The notes below the pieces were generated by a model that was not told the DNA's origin, searched no databases, and was given only the letters and a program-made list of their open reading frames with translations. From CADCWK01 sp964244115 (GTDB lineage Bacteria > Chloroflexota > Chloroflexia > Thermomicrobiales > UBA6265): 64,000 bases of DNA. Positions 37,577-46,910 of this stretch are shown piece by piece. The position numbers were made by a program, and so were the translations under genes. Every line of letters begins with the position of its first letter. Position 1 is the first letter of the stretch. The stretch covers positions 1 through 64,000 of the forward strand of contig CAXTHM010000009.1 of NCBI GenBank assembly GCA_964244115.1, written 5' to 3'.

Positions 37577-37608
37577 CGGACAGCGGCCTCTATGGGGCCG
37601 TGTGTCCG
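37577..37608 (+). promoter_or_regulatory. Stem-loop downstream of the TPP aptamer (possible expression platform)
   Basis: CGGACA pairs with TGTCCG and an inner GGCC with GGCC. No T tract follows, so it might act through ribosome-binding-site sequestration or together with another element nearer the thiD start; that is inference. Confidence 0.4.
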
Positions 37609-37719
37609 TAGATGGTCTTGGTCGCGCTGTCTCCGTATTCCCTCGGGGCACTGTCGACTCACGCCGCCCATCCGCCCGCTCGGCGATGGCCGCGGCCCAG
37701 CGCGGACGAGGCAGACAGC

Positions 37720-38682
37720 GTGTCAGACAACGGCCATACCCACGATCACCCGGCGCCATCGACGAAGGACAGGGTCCTCGTCCCCGAGGAACTCCGGCCC
37801 AAGGTGCCGAAGGCCATGTCCGTCGCCGCCTCGGACTCCGGCGCCGGCGCGGGTATCCAGGCCGACCTGAAGACGTTCGCCGCCCATGGCGTCTACGGGA
37901 CGACGGCGATCGTCGCGATCACGGCCCAGAGCACCAAGGGCGTCTACGCCATCGCCGAGGTTCCCGATGAGGTCGTCGTCGCCCAGATCGACATGATGAT
38001 GGAGGACATCGGCGCCGACGCCGCCAAGACCGGGATGCTCTCCAGCGCCCTGATCGTCGAGGTCGTCGCCGACCGGCTCGCGGCCTGGGGCGTCCCGACC
38101 GTGGTCGACCCGGTGATGGTCTCCAAGAGCGGCGACCAGCTTCTCCAGCGCAACGCCGTCAACGCCGTCCGCCGCCGCCTGATCCCGATGTCGAAGATCG
38201 TGACGCCGAACATCCCCGAGGCCGAGGTGCTGTCCGGCAAGACGATCATCACCGAGGACGACCTGCGGGAGGCCGCCCGGGCGATCCACGCCCTCGGCAC
38301 CGAGTGGGTGCTGATCAAGGGCGGCCACCGGGCCGCGACGGCGACCGACGTCCTGTTCGACGGTGTCGAGTTCATCGAGCTGCCGTCGGAGCGCGTCCGG
38401 TCCCTGAACACCCACGGGACCGGCTGCACCCTCTCGGCCGCGATCACGGCCAACCTGGCGCTTGGGCTGGCGGTGGTCCCGGCGGTCGAGTCGGCCAAGG
38501 CCTACCTCACCGGCGCCATCCGGGCGGGCTACGCGATCGGCGGCGGTCACTCACCGGTCAACCACTTCTACCGCTTCCCGGAGATGGGGCCGGCTGCCGT
38601 CGAGGGCACCGGCCGCATCGAGAGGGCCGCCGACCCGCCGACGGACCAGCCCGAGATCGTCCAGGCGGAGATCGACCGATGA
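37720..38682 (+). CDS. thiD: Hydroxymethylpyrimidine (phosphate) kinase
   Basis: Phosphorylates HMP and HMP-P in thiamine synthesis. Ribokinase-like fold with SVAASDSGAGAGIQADLKTF, TAIVAITAQ, DPVMVSKSG and the anion-hole motif NTHGTGCTLSAAI. About 320 residues, with roughly 30 extra at the N terminus before the core. The start GTG 37720 is preceded by GACGAGG; the open frame extends upstream into the riboswitch leader, which is unlikely to be coding. It is followed by an overlapping small ORF and thiE. Confidence 0.93.
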   Translation: MSDNGHTHDHPAPSTKDRVLVPEELRPKVPKAMSVAASDSGAGAGIQADLKTFAAHGVYGTTAIVAITAQSTKGVYAIAEVPDEVVVAQIDMMMEDIGADAAKTGMLSSALIVEVVADRLAAWGVPTVVDPVMVSKSGDQLLQRNAVNAVRRRLIPMSKIVTPNIPEAEVLSGKTIITEDDLREAARAIHALGTEWVLIKGGHRAATATDVLFDGVEFIELPSERVRSLNTHGTGCTLSAAITANLALGLAVVPAVESAKAYLTGAIRAGYAIGGGHSPVNHFYRFPEMGPAAVEGTGRIERAADPPTDQPEIVQAEIDR

Positions 38683-38837
38683 GCGAGACCCGGAGCGACG
38701 CCCCACCTACGATCGCGGGCAGGAACGTCACGACCGGTAAGACAATCGATGAGGCATCTGTCGACGACCCAAACCAGAGCCCGACCTGTGCGTCATCGAA
38801 CGGCCCGTCCGCCAACGTGCTCGGCACTTGCTCGTGA
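38679..38837 (+). CDS. Small coupled ORF between thiD and thiE
   Basis: 52 codons. The ATG overlaps the thiD stop (ATGA) and its own stop overlaps the thiE GTG (GTGA). The product begins MSETRSDAPPTIAGRNVTTG and is polar, Ser/Thr/Asn-rich, with two Cys; no family recognised. Its value may be to pass ribosomes from thiD to thiE rather than to make a stable protein. The two overlaps are the evidence; codon use is less convincing than in its neighbours. Confidence 0.5.
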   Translation: MSETRSDAPPTIAGRNVTTGKTIDEASVDDPNQSPTCASSNGPSANVLGTCS

Positions 38838-39514
38838 CGGCCGCTTACTGGGTAGCCGACCCCAGCCGGCTCCGGACGGCGCTGGCGCTCTATCTCGTCG
38901 CGGACCCAGAGCAGTCGGCCTCGGGGGATCTCGTCGCCGATACCGCTGCCGCGATCGCCGGCGGCGTCACCTGCGTCCAGCTCCGGGCCAAGCACCTCAG
39001 CGACATCGACGCGCTCGACCTTGCGACCCCGCTGGCCGAGCTCTGCCGCCGCCACGGCGTCCCGTTCCTCGTCAACGACCGGCTCGACGTCGCCCTGGCC
39101 GTCCGCGCCGACGGCCTGCATGTCGGCCTCAGTGACCTGCCGATCGTGGTCGTCCGGCGCCTGGGCGGGGAGCGGTTCCTGATCGGGTGGTCGCCGGGGA
39201 CGGAAGGACAGGCGGCCAGATCGACTGCGGAGGGGGCCGATTATGTCGGCCTCGGACCGGTCTTCCCGACCGGCTCCAAGGCCGACGCCAGCGCCGCGAT
39301 CGGGCTGGACGGCCTCGCCGCTCGCGCCCGGGTCGCCGGCGTCCCGACCGTCGGGATCGGCGGCATCTCGGTCGGATCGGCCGCATCCGTGATCGACGCC
39401 GGAGCGGACGGAGTCGCCGTGATCAGTGCCATCCTGCGGAGTGACGATTGTCAGGCGTCCGCGTCGGGGCTCAAGGCAGTCGTCGATCAGGCGCTCCGGA
39501 ACCGGTCCCGCTAA
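38834..39514 (+). CDS. thiE: Thiamine-phosphate synthase
   Basis: Joins HMP-PP and thiazole phosphate. TIM-barrel with LYLVADPEQ, VQLRAKHLSD, FLVNDRLDVALAVRADGLHVG, GADYVGLGPVFPTGSKADA and VGIGGI. About 226 residues. GTG 38834 is favoured over the TTG at 38828 because it overlaps the stop of the preceding short ORF. Under control of the TPP riboswitch. Confidence 0.92.
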   Translation: MTAAYWVADPSRLRTALALYLVADPEQSASGDLVADTAAAIAGGVTCVQLRAKHLSDIDALDLATPLAELCRRHGVPFLVNDRLDVALAVRADGLHVGLSDLPIVVVRRLGGERFLIGWSPGTEGQAARSTAEGADYVGLGPVFPTGSKADASAAIGLDGLAARARVAGVPTVGIGGISVGSAASVIDAGADGVAVISAILRSDDCQASASGLKAVVDQALRNRSR

Positions 39515-39773
39515 TCCCCGCTCCCGTTCCCGACCCGGGAACTCGGGCCGGCTCGGCCTCGCTCACGGACCCGACTCGCCCCTGCCCATCGGGAAGCACG
39601 GTCGATGCGTCCCTCACGACCCCCTGCCCCGCGTTTCAGTGGATCGCGCAACGCCAGGGAGGCCGCGGGGAGCGACCCGCGGGGCCTTGGCGCCGGCCAT
39701 CGTCGAGTGGGACCAGCCGTCGCCTCAATGACAGAAGGCAACGCATCGACCGGATGGCCACAAGGGGGTCGTC

Positions 39774-40157
39774 CTAGGCCTCGCCCTCCGGTCCGGCAGG
39801 TGGGACGACATCCACGTGAACCAGGTCCGGGTCGTCCTGCCACGGGTCCCAGACGCAGCGGTCAAGGTCGACGAAGTACTCGGTCTTGAACGGGACGCCC
39901 TCCGCGACGAGCCGGGCCTGCATGATGTCCGGGTGGCCGAAGTACCAGCCCCCGGTCAGTTCGCCGTTGCGGTTGACGACGCGATGGAAGGGGAGCTCCG
40001 CTGATGACTCACCGTGCATCAGCGCCCAGCCGACCATCCGGGCCCCGCGGGGGTCCCCGATCGTGCGGGCGATCCGACCGTACGTCGTCACCCGCCCATG
40101 CGGGATCCGGGCGACGATCGCGTAGACGCGCTCGGTGAAGTCAGCCGACGCCGGCAT
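39774..40157 (-). CDS. Alkyltransferase-like protein (MGMT C-terminal domain, no acceptor Cys)
   Basis: The 127-residue protein is the Ada/MGMT DNA-binding domain (VYAIVARIPHGRVTTYGRIA; GARMVGWAL; LPFHRVVNRNGEL). The alkyl-acceptor motif PCHRV reads PFHRV, so the reactive Cys is absent, as in ATL proteins (usually PWHR) that mark O6-alkylguanine for nucleotide excision repair. A charged C-terminal tail (WDPWQDDPDLVHVDVV) follows. ATG 40157 follows a GGGGG-rich stretch. It is followed upstream by a carboxypeptidase gene on the same strand. Confidence 0.88.
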   Translation of the reverse strand: MPASADFTERVYAIVARIPHGRVTTYGRIARTIGDPRGARMVGWALMHGESSAELPFHRVVNRNGELTGGWYFGHPDIMQARLVAEGVPFKTEYFVDLDRCVWDPWQDDPDLVHVDVVPPAGPEGEA

Positions 40158-40202
40158 CGCTCGCCCCCTGTCCCCAGGCCTCACCGCCACCACGACTCAC
40201 CG

Positions 40203-41867
40203 TCACTCGCCGAGCGTCAGCCGCTCGTTCGCCCGGCCGGCGCGGGGGCTCGTCGCCGTCACGGTTACGACGGTCCCGGCCTCGGCCCGGACGACGAAGC
40301 GGACATCGGCCCGGCGCCGGGCGGCGATCGGGCCACGCCAGGCCTCGTCCGTGACCGCCGACTCGCCCTTGAGGTGCCCGATCGTCTGGCGACGTCCGCC
40401 ATCGAGGACCTCGATCCCGTCCCCGTCGAGCGAGACGCTGACCGATCCGGCTCGGCGGACGTCGATCGCCTGCTGGCAGACGTTGGTCGGCAGGTAGCCG
40501 GCGTTCGTCACCCGTGCCGTCACGAGCCAATGGTCCGGCCCGAGGGCCGTCGCGGTCGCGGACTCGATCTCCAGCCGGGGGGCGGACCGGGCGACCAGGA
40601 AACTCCAGTCGATCGCCGGACCGGCGATCTCGGGGATGTACTGCGGCGGTGCGTTCTGGTGGGTGTACTTGAAGGTCCAGCCACCGATCTCGACCGGCCC
40701 GAGCTGCGGGTGGTCGAACGCCGTCCAGTCGAGGAAGCCGGTCTCCGGGATCGTCCGGTCGGCCCAGGCCAGCATCCGGCGTTCGCCCTGCTCATCCAGC
40801 GACTGGAACGCCGCGATCCGCTCCGGCCGGGCGCCAGACGCTTTCTGGACATCCCACAGCTCCGGCACCCAGGTCAGGACGCCCATCTGGCTGTAGGCCC
40901 AGTCCATCAGGGAACCGGAGCGGGCGGTATCCGTCTCCTCATCGTAGCTCTGGAAGGCGGGGCAGCCGGTCAGCCGCGTGTAGTGCTCCGTCAGGATGCG
41001 GTACTCGGACTGGAGGTCGTCGTGGGAGTAGGCGCTGATCGACTGCGACGAGGGCAGCGTGAAGATGAAGCCGCCGGCGGTGTGATAGAGCACGGCCGCG
41101 AAGATGTTCGGGTGGGCGAGGAAGAAGTCGGCCGTCGCGCGGGTCTCCGGGACGTAGAGCGGGTACGGCCCGGCGCCGAGCTGCTGGTGCTCGGGCTGCC
41201 AGTTGTGCGGGAAGCTCCGGTTGAAGTCCAGCCCCCAGTACGCCCAGGCCATCGTCAGATTCGCCCCGACCGGCCCCTCGACCCGGCCCTCCTGGACGAG
41301 CTGAAACCGGTCGCCGGCCGGCGTACCGGGCTCGCAGCGAACCATGATCCGGGGATCGACGTCCGAGACACACCACTCCCCCTGCGGGTCGCGGAGCCGC
41401 ATCAGCGTGATCTCGCCGTCGCCGTTGACGTCCTCCGGGTGGAGGCCCGGCAGCCGCTCGGGGTTGGGCCACGGAATCGCGGCGCTGCGCAGGCGGTACG
41501 GGGTCGTCAGGTAGACCTCGGCCCCATCCGGAGAGACCCGGGGCCGGACGTAGAACGTATACCGGGCGAGCAGCTCGGCGATCTCCGGCTCGGCCGACCG
41601 CGTCAGCAGCGTCTCGATCGTCCCCAGTGCCAGTACCGACGGCAGGACCTCGCCGGCGTGGATGTTGCCCTCGACGTAGACGGCCGGCTTGTCCTCCGGG
41701 GAGCCCACCCGATGGTCGGACACCGTCGCCGACAGGAGCGGACGGCCCTCGGTGGAGTGGCCGATCGTCTCGACGGTGATCAGATCCGGATACGCCGCCT
41801 GCCACGCGTCGAGCGCCGCGACGATCTCATCATGGCGAGGGTAGTGGTCGAGGGTCAGTGGGCTCAC
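40203..41867 (-). CDS. Zinc carboxypeptidase, M14 family
   Basis: A 554-residue protein with the M14 zinc pair in GNIHAGEVLPS (His, Glu), the substrate-binding DFNRSFPHNW, the third ligand region LYHTAGGF and a Glu in WVPELWDV that may be the general base. The C-terminal 130 residues look like a beta-sandwich domain of the type appended to secreted or intracellular M14 enzymes. No signal peptide is evident, suggesting a cytoplasmic role. GTG 41867 follows GGAGGAG; an ATG further up in frame has no ribosome-binding site. Confidence 0.85.
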   Translation of the reverse strand: MSPLTLDHYPRHDEIVAALDAWQAAYPDLITVETIGHSTEGRPLLSATVSDHRVGSPEDKPAVYVEGNIHAGEVLPSVLALGTIETLLTRSAEPEIAELLARYTFYVRPRVSPDGAEVYLTTPYRLRSAAIPWPNPERLPGLHPEDVNGDGEITLMRLRDPQGEWCVSDVDPRIMVRCEPGTPAGDRFQLVQEGRVEGPVGANLTMAWAYWGLDFNRSFPHNWQPEHQQLGAGPYPLYVPETRATADFFLAHPNIFAAVLYHTAGGFIFTLPSSQSISAYSHDDLQSEYRILTEHYTRLTGCPAFQSYDEETDTARSGSLMDWAYSQMGVLTWVPELWDVQKASGARPERIAAFQSLDEQGERRMLAWADRTIPETGFLDWTAFDHPQLGPVEIGGWTFKYTHQNAPPQYIPEIAGPAIDWSFLVARSAPRLEIESATATALGPDHWLVTARVTNAGYLPTNVCQQAIDVRRAGSVSVSLDGDGIEVLDGGRRQTIGHLKGESAVTDEAWRGPIAARRRADVRFVVRAEAGTVVTVTATSPRAGRANERLTLGE

Positions 41868-42068
41868 GGTGGCTCCTCCAGGGGCGGCTAACGGTCGATC
41901 CGCCGGTCCGTCGCGGAGATGTGGACCGGCGGACGTTCTCGTCGGTCGATGGTCGGGCACCGGAGCGATGCCGTCAACGCCAGCGGCTATACTTTCGACA
42001 CCTACGCGGCACGATAGCGGTAGACCGGCGAGCGTAGATTCCCCATCCCGCTGTCCACAGGAGAACCA

Positions 42069-44696
42069 ATGGTACGGACATTACTGACCCGGGTGTTCGG
42101 CGAGACCGACGAGAAGATCGCCAAACGCTACCAGCCCCTGGTCGACGACATCAACAAGCTCGAAGCCGAGATCATGGAGATGTCGGACGACGAGATCCGC
42201 GCTACCTCGGACGAGTTCCGGGAGCGGCTCGCGCGGGGCGAAACGCTGGACGACCTCCTGCCGGAGTCGTTCGCCGTCACTCGGGAGGTCGCCCGGCGTG
42301 TCCTCGGCCAGCGCCACTACGACGTCCAGCTGATCGGCGGCATGGTCCTCCACGAGGGCAAGATCGCCGAGATGCGAACCGGCGAGGGCAAGACGCAGAC
42401 CGCGACCCTCGCGATCGCCCTCAACGCGCTCGAAGGCAAGGGCGTCCACCTCGTCACGGTCAACGACTACCTCGTCCGCCGCGACGGCGCCTGGATGGGG
42501 CAGGTCTACCACGCGCTCGGCCTCTCGGTCGGCGTGATCCAGCACGAGACCGCCTTCCTCTACGACCCGGACCATGAGCCCGAGGAGGAGGGCGCGATCC
42601 CGCACCTGCGGAAGGTGACGCGGCCCGAAGCCTACGGCGCCGACATCACCTACGGGACGAACAACGAGTTCGGCTTCGACTACCTCCGCGACAACATGGT
42701 CACCACGGCGGCCCGCAAGGTCCAGCGCGGTCTCCACTTCGGGATCGTCGACGAGGTCGACAACATTCTGATCGACGAGGCCCGGACGCCGCTGATCATC
42801 TCCGGTCAGGCCCAGCAGGCCAACGACAAGTACTACCAGTTCGCCCAGATCGCCAAACAGCTCCGGGACAAGCGCGACTTCGAGGTCGAACTCAAGAGCC
42901 GGACGGTCAACCTGACCGACGACGGCATCGACCGGGTCGAGCAGCTCGCCGCGATCCCCGAGGGCGAGAGCATCTACGACGACCGTCACATCGACCTCAC
43001 CCACTACCTCGAGCAGGCCGTCAAGGCCGAGGTGATCTTCAAGCGGGACAAGGACTACATCGTCGACGACGAGGGCGAGGTCGTCATCGTCGACGAGTTC
43101 ACCGGCCGGCTGATGCCGGGCCGGCGCTACAGCGAGGGGCTCCACCAGGCGATAGAGGCCAAGGAGGGCGTCCGCGTCCGCCGCCAGAACGTGACGCTGG
43201 CGACGATCACCTTCCAGAACTACTTCCGGATGTACGAGAAGCTGGCCGGCATGACCGGTACGGCCAAGACCGAATCCGAGGAGTTCCACCGGATCTACAG
43301 CCTCGACGTCGTCACGATCCCGACCAACGTCCCGGTCGCCCGGGACGATGCGGCCGACCTCGTCTTCCGGACCGAGGACGGCAAGTTCCGGGCGGTCGCG
43401 CGGGAGATCAAAGCCATGCGCGAGGCGGGCCGGCCGGTCCTTGTCGGCACGACCTCGATCGACACCTCCGAGCGGCTCAGCAACCTCCTGCATGAGATCG
43501 GCACGCCGCACAGCGTCCTGAACGCCAAGCAGCACGAGCGCGAGGCCCACGTCGTCGCCGAGGCGGGACAGGCCCCGGGCGGGATGGGCAATGTCACGAT
43601 CGCGACCAACATGGCCGGCCGCGGCACCGACATCAAACTCAGCGAAGAGGTCCGGCAGGCAGGCGGGCTCCATATCATCGGGACCGAGCGGCATGAGTCC
43701 CGCCGGATCGACAACCAGCTCCGGGGCCGCGCCGGCCGTCAGGGCGACCCCGGCTCCAGCCGCTTCTTCGTCTCGCTGGAGGACGACCTGATGAAGCGGT
43801 TCGGCTCGGACCGGATCGGCTCGATGATGGACCGGCTCGGCATGACGGACGAGACGCCGATCGAGCACTCGCTGATCTCCCGGTCGATCGAGAGTGCCCA
43901 GCAAAAGACCGAGGGCCACAACTTCGACATCCGGAAGCACGTCGTCCAGTACGACGACGTGATGAACCGGCACCGCGAGGTCATCTACGGCGACCGCGAC
44001 AAGGTCGTCGCGGGCGAGGACATGTCCGAGCGGATCGCCGAGATGGTCTCCGGCGAGATCGATTCCCTGATCGAGAAGGCCCAGCCGGTCGCTCGCGGGG
44101 ACGACATCGACTACGAAGGGCTCGTCGAAGGTTACCGGGCACTGGTCGGCCGAACCGAGATCGATCTCGACGATGTCGACGGGCTCGATCGCGAGGACCT
44201 GACCGCGCTGCTGGTCGAGGACGCTGACCGGGCGCTGGACGAGGTCGAGGAGCAGTTCCCCGGCGACACGATGCGGACCGTCGAGCGCCACGTCATGCTG
44301 GCCGTGATCGACCGGCTCTGGGTCGAGCACCTGACGACGATGGACGATGTCCGCGAGGGCGCAGGCCTCCAGGCCTATGCCCAGCGCGACCCGCTGATCG
44401 CCTACAAGAGCAACGGCTTCCGGCTGTTCAACGAGCTGCTGGACCACATCCGCCATGACGTCGTCCACACGATCTTCCGGGTCCAGCCGGCCGCCGCCCA
44501 GCAACCGGTGAAGACGGAGGTGACGGAGGCGCAGGATAACGCGCAGACGAACATCAGCCCAGAGGCTGACGAGGGCGTCCAGCCCGTCGTCAAGCGCCGA
44601 AAGGTCGGCCCGAACCAGCCGTGCTGGTGCGGCAGCGGCAAGAAGTACAAGCATTGCCACGGCGCCCCGCAGCCGCAGGTGGCGACCCGGGTCTAA
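42069..44696 (+). CDS. secA: Preprotein translocase ATPase SecA
   Basis: Motor of the Sec export pathway. The 875-residue protein has VLGQRHYDVQLIGG, Walker A MRTGEGKTQTA, DEVDNILIDEARTPLIISG, TIATNMAGRGTDIKL and the C-terminal SEC-C zinc motif CWCGSGKKYKHCHG. AGGAG lies five bases before the ATG. It is monocistronic and is followed by a palindromic repeat copy that may terminate it. Confidence 0.97.
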   Translation: MVRTLLTRVFGETDEKIAKRYQPLVDDINKLEAEIMEMSDDEIRATSDEFRERLARGETLDDLLPESFAVTREVARRVLGQRHYDVQLIGGMVLHEGKIAEMRTGEGKTQTATLAIALNALEGKGVHLVTVNDYLVRRDGAWMGQVYHALGLSVGVIQHETAFLYDPDHEPEEEGAIPHLRKVTRPEAYGADITYGTNNEFGFDYLRDNMVTTAARKVQRGLHFGIVDEVDNILIDEARTPLIISGQAQQANDKYYQFAQIAKQLRDKRDFEVELKSRTVNLTDDGIDRVEQLAAIPEGESIYDDRHIDLTHYLEQAVKAEVIFKRDKDYIVDDEGEVVIVDEFTGRLMPGRRYSEGLHQAIEAKEGVRVRRQNVTLATITFQNYFRMYEKLAGMTGTAKTESEEFHRIYSLDVVTIPTNVPVARDDAADLVFRTEDGKFRAVAREIKAMREAGRPVLVGTTSIDTSERLSNLLHEIGTPHSVLNAKQHEREAHVVAEAGQAPGGMGNVTIATNMAGRGTDIKLSEEVRQAGGLHIIGTERHESRRIDNQLRGRAGRQGDPGSSRFFVSLEDDLMKRFGSDRIGSMMDRLGMTDETPIEHSLISRSIESAQQKTEGHNFDIRKHVVQYDDVMNRHREVIYGDRDKVVAGEDMSERIAEMVSGEIDSLIEKAQPVARGDDIDYEGLVEGYRALVGRTEIDLDDVDGLDREDLTALLVEDADRALDEVEEQFPGDTMRTVERHVMLAVIDRLWVEHLTTMDDVREGAGLQAYAQRDPLIAYKSNGFRLFNELLDHIRHDVVHTIFRVQPAAAQQPVKTEVTEAQDNAQTNISPEADEGVQPVVKRRKVGPNQPCWCGSGKKYKHCHGAPQPQVATRV

Positions 44697-44700
44697 CCGT

Positions 44701-44770
44701 ACCCCACCCCCAAACCCCCTCCCCATCTCGCTGGCGTGCTTCGCAATCGCGGATGGAGAGGGGGCTTTTT
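44701..44770 (-). repeat. Dispersed palindromic repeat, copy A
   Basis: On the minus strand it reads AAAAAGCCCCCTCTCCATCC, then GCGATTGCGAAGCACGCCAG, then CGAGATGGGGAGGGGGTTTG. Left and right ends are mutually complementary (CCCCCTCTCCATC with GATGGGGAGGGGG). It directly follows secA and ends in a T run, so it could terminate transcription. Related copies lie at 45.2, 50.1, 55.0 and 61.8-62.3 kb. Confidence 0.75.
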
Positions 44771-45176
44771 CACGGGCGCTTCGGTCTTGACGAGGATCCT
44801 TCTACACCGAACGTGGGGGTGACGTCTTGCCTCGCCCGACATACCTTGTCTTCGCAATCCGGGGTGCATTCGTACACGGTTGAACTCGACATGCCGTCTC
44901 GCCTGACGGCGAAGGCCGCTGCGGCGGCCGGATGGGGCAAGCCTCACCCCTACGAACGAGCCTCGAACGCATGATCCGGTAACAGGCAAACACTTCAAGG
45001 GCCAGCGTATTGGGTCAATCGGACGTGGTCGAGCTTGGAAAAGCGTTTTATATCGCGGCGACGGACGTTGCGGCCGCTCGACGACCACAAGGGTCGCTTC
45101 TACACCGTGGCCGCTCCCAGAGGTGTCGCCCCTAATCGGTCCCACCTCGGTATAGCAGGACGGCGAAGCCGACATG
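44771..45176. other. Intergenic region between secA and the coiled-coil gene
   Basis: About 400 bases between two repeat copies with no convincing coding frame. It includes GGGGGTGACGTCTTGCCTCG near 44814 and AGGTGTCGCCCCTAAT near 45121. These resemble the AGGGGGGCGTCTCGCCCCTA stretch that follows repeat copy D near 55083, so the repeat unit may extend into this region. Confidence 0.4.
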
Positions 45177-45223
45177 AAAAAGCCCCTCTCCATCCGCAGA
45201 TGGGGAGGGGTTTGGGGTGGGGT
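45177..45223 (+). repeat. Dispersed palindromic repeat, copy B
   Basis: AAAAAGCCCCTCTCCATCCG runs directly into CAGATGGGGAGGGGTTTGGG. A short version of copy A, lacking the central GCAAGCACGCCAGCG part. It lies at the 3' end of the convergent coiled-coil gene. Confidence 0.75.
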
Positions 45224-45236
45224 CAGAACGCAGTCG

Positions 45237-46910
45237 CTAGAACTTCTGGTCCCGGCCCCGGACCTCGGTGATCACCTTGCCGAGGCCACGCCCGATCTTG
45301 CCACCGACCTTGTTGACCGTCGCCCGCTGCTCTGGACTCAAGACGCCGTAGTACATCGCCACGCCGGCCGCGCCCAGCCAGATGATCGACTCGACGCCGT
45401 CCTTGCCGGCGTCGGCGGTCCGGTGGGCGGCGTTACGGGTGCTGCCGCGGAAGTGGGACGATGCGGCGACCGCCTGGTCGCCGACCTGGGCGGCGCGCTT
45501 CGCGGCCTCGGAGAGGCGGTCGAGAGCCGACTGGAGGCCGTCCTCGGCTCCCTCGACCGCCTTGGCCCCCTGCTTCCTGGTCTCATGGACCCGGGTGCCG
45601 GTCTTGTCCCCGGTCTGCTCGATCAGATCGGTGACCTGCGAGATGAACGACGGGATGTTGGACTGCAGCAAAGCGGCCATGTCCAGCCCACGGTCACGGG
45701 CCTCGCTCGCGCGATCCGGTGCCAGTGACGACACCTTGGCCGTCGGGACGAGATCCTTCGCGGCCGGGACGAGATCCTTCGCGCTCTGGGCCACGTGCCC
45801 CGCCTGTCCCTGGAGCGTCTTCAGTGCCTCCTGGCTCTGCCCGACGACACGATCGCGGAGGGCTGAAGGGTCATCGCGGAGATCATCGGAGAGGTGGCCG
45901 ATACGATCCCCCACCTTGCCGAGGGCGGGACCTGCTGCGGCCGCCGCCTTGTGGGTCGCGTCGGAAATCGCCGACTGGGCGCGTCCGAGCGCATCGGCCG
46001 CGGCACCGGTCGAGACGCCGGAACCCGTCGTGGCGGCGCGTTCCGAAACGGCCTGGCCAGCCCGGTTGGCGGTGTCGGCGACCTGATGGCCGATCTCCGC
46101 CGCTCGCTCGCCGACCGTCTTCGCGACATCGGGAAGGTTCCTGCGAGCGTCCTCACGGACATCATTGATGAGGGCCGTGACATCGCCCGAGGAGGACTTC
46201 GCCAGGGACACGACCTGATCGCGGACCCCGGAGACGCGGCTGGTGGTGTCCTTGCTGCCGTCGCGGAGCGTCGTCCCAATCGCGTCAGCCGCTTCCTGGC
46301 CCCGCTCCTGGAGACGCCTGACGTGTTCGTTGGCCATCGTCGTCACCTCTCCCGTCAGGTTCGATGTGGTTCGGCGCAGGCCGTCCGCCCGCTGACCGGC
46401 CGCCTTCTCGAACTGCCTGACGTCCTGCCGCCCATTATCGACCATCCCGGCCAGCAGGCGCGGAACATCGCCGACGACCTGCCGTGTCGTGTCGACCCGT
46501 CGACCGGCCTGCCGCTCCAGCCGCTTCACGGATTTCGCCGACTGCTTCCGCCGCCGGGCGAGCTCCTTCTCGGCCCTGGACAGACGCTTGCCACCCTCGA
46601 CACTGGCCACCCCGGCGAGCTCGACGGCTCGCTCGCGGTAGCCCTGGACGACCGGGGCGAGCTCGTCGGCTCGCTGCTCGATCGACCGGACGGCCTGGCT
46701 GTCGACGGCGGCATGGAGCCGACCACGCAAGTGCGTCGGCAGGGGCGTGGGGCCGGACGGGTCGGAACCGGTGTCGCGGTCCTCGGGCTGCTCGGTCAGC
46801 TTCTGGAACAGCCACGCCGCCCCACCACAGGCCGTCGCCGCCAACGCGACCAACTGCCCGTTGCTCAGTTCAGGCCGGACCAGACGTCCGGACTCGATCT
46901 CGTTCGCCAT
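45237..46910 (-). CDS. Large coiled-coil membrane-associated protein of unknown function
   Basis: A 557-residue protein with a hydrophobic segment near the N terminus (QLVALAATACGGAAWLF, about 19-35) and another near the C terminus (ESIIWLGAAGVAMYYGVL, about 508-525). The roughly 450 residues between are Ala/Asp/Arg/Gln-rich, predicted helical, with repeated 11-residue-like patterns (for example TLRDGSKDTTSRVSGVRDQV and DALGRAQSAISDATHKAAA). This resembles apolipoprotein, phasin or LEA-like amphipathic helices. AGGAGG lies eight bases before the ATG, which directly follows the stop of a 78-residue ORF (TAGATG). Function unknown. Confidence 0.75.
   Translation of the reverse strand: MANEIESGRLVRPELSNGQLVALAATACGGAAWLFQKLTEQPEDRDTGSDPSGPTPLPTHLRGRLHAAVDSQAVRSIEQRADELAPVVQGYRERAVELAGVASVEGGKRLSRAEKELARRRKQSAKSVKRLERQAGRRVDTTRQVVGDVPRLLAGMVDNGRQDVRQFEKAAGQRADGLRRTTSNLTGEVTTMANEHVRRLQERGQEAADAIGTTLRDGSKDTTSRVSGVRDQVVSLAKSSSGDVTALINDVREDARRNLPDVAKTVGERAAEIGHQVADTANRAGQAVSERAATTGSGVSTGAAADALGRAQSAISDATHKAAAAAGPALGKVGDRIGHLSDDLRDDPSALRDRVVGQSQEALKTLQGQAGHVAQSAKDLVPAAKDLVPTAKVSSLAPDRASEARDRGLDMAALLQSNIPSFISQVTDLIEQTGDKTGTRVHETRKQGAKAVEGAEDGLQSALDRLSEAAKRAAQVGDQAVAASSHFRGSTRNAAHRTADAGKDGVESIIWLGAAGVAMYYGVLSPEQRATVNKVGGKIGRGLGKVITEVRGRDQKF

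Noticed and set aside
42081..44726. An 881-codon open frame antisense to secA
   Set aside because: It mirrors the secA codon pattern, its product has the low-complexity composition of antisense high-GC DNA and no family motif; secA itself is unambiguous.
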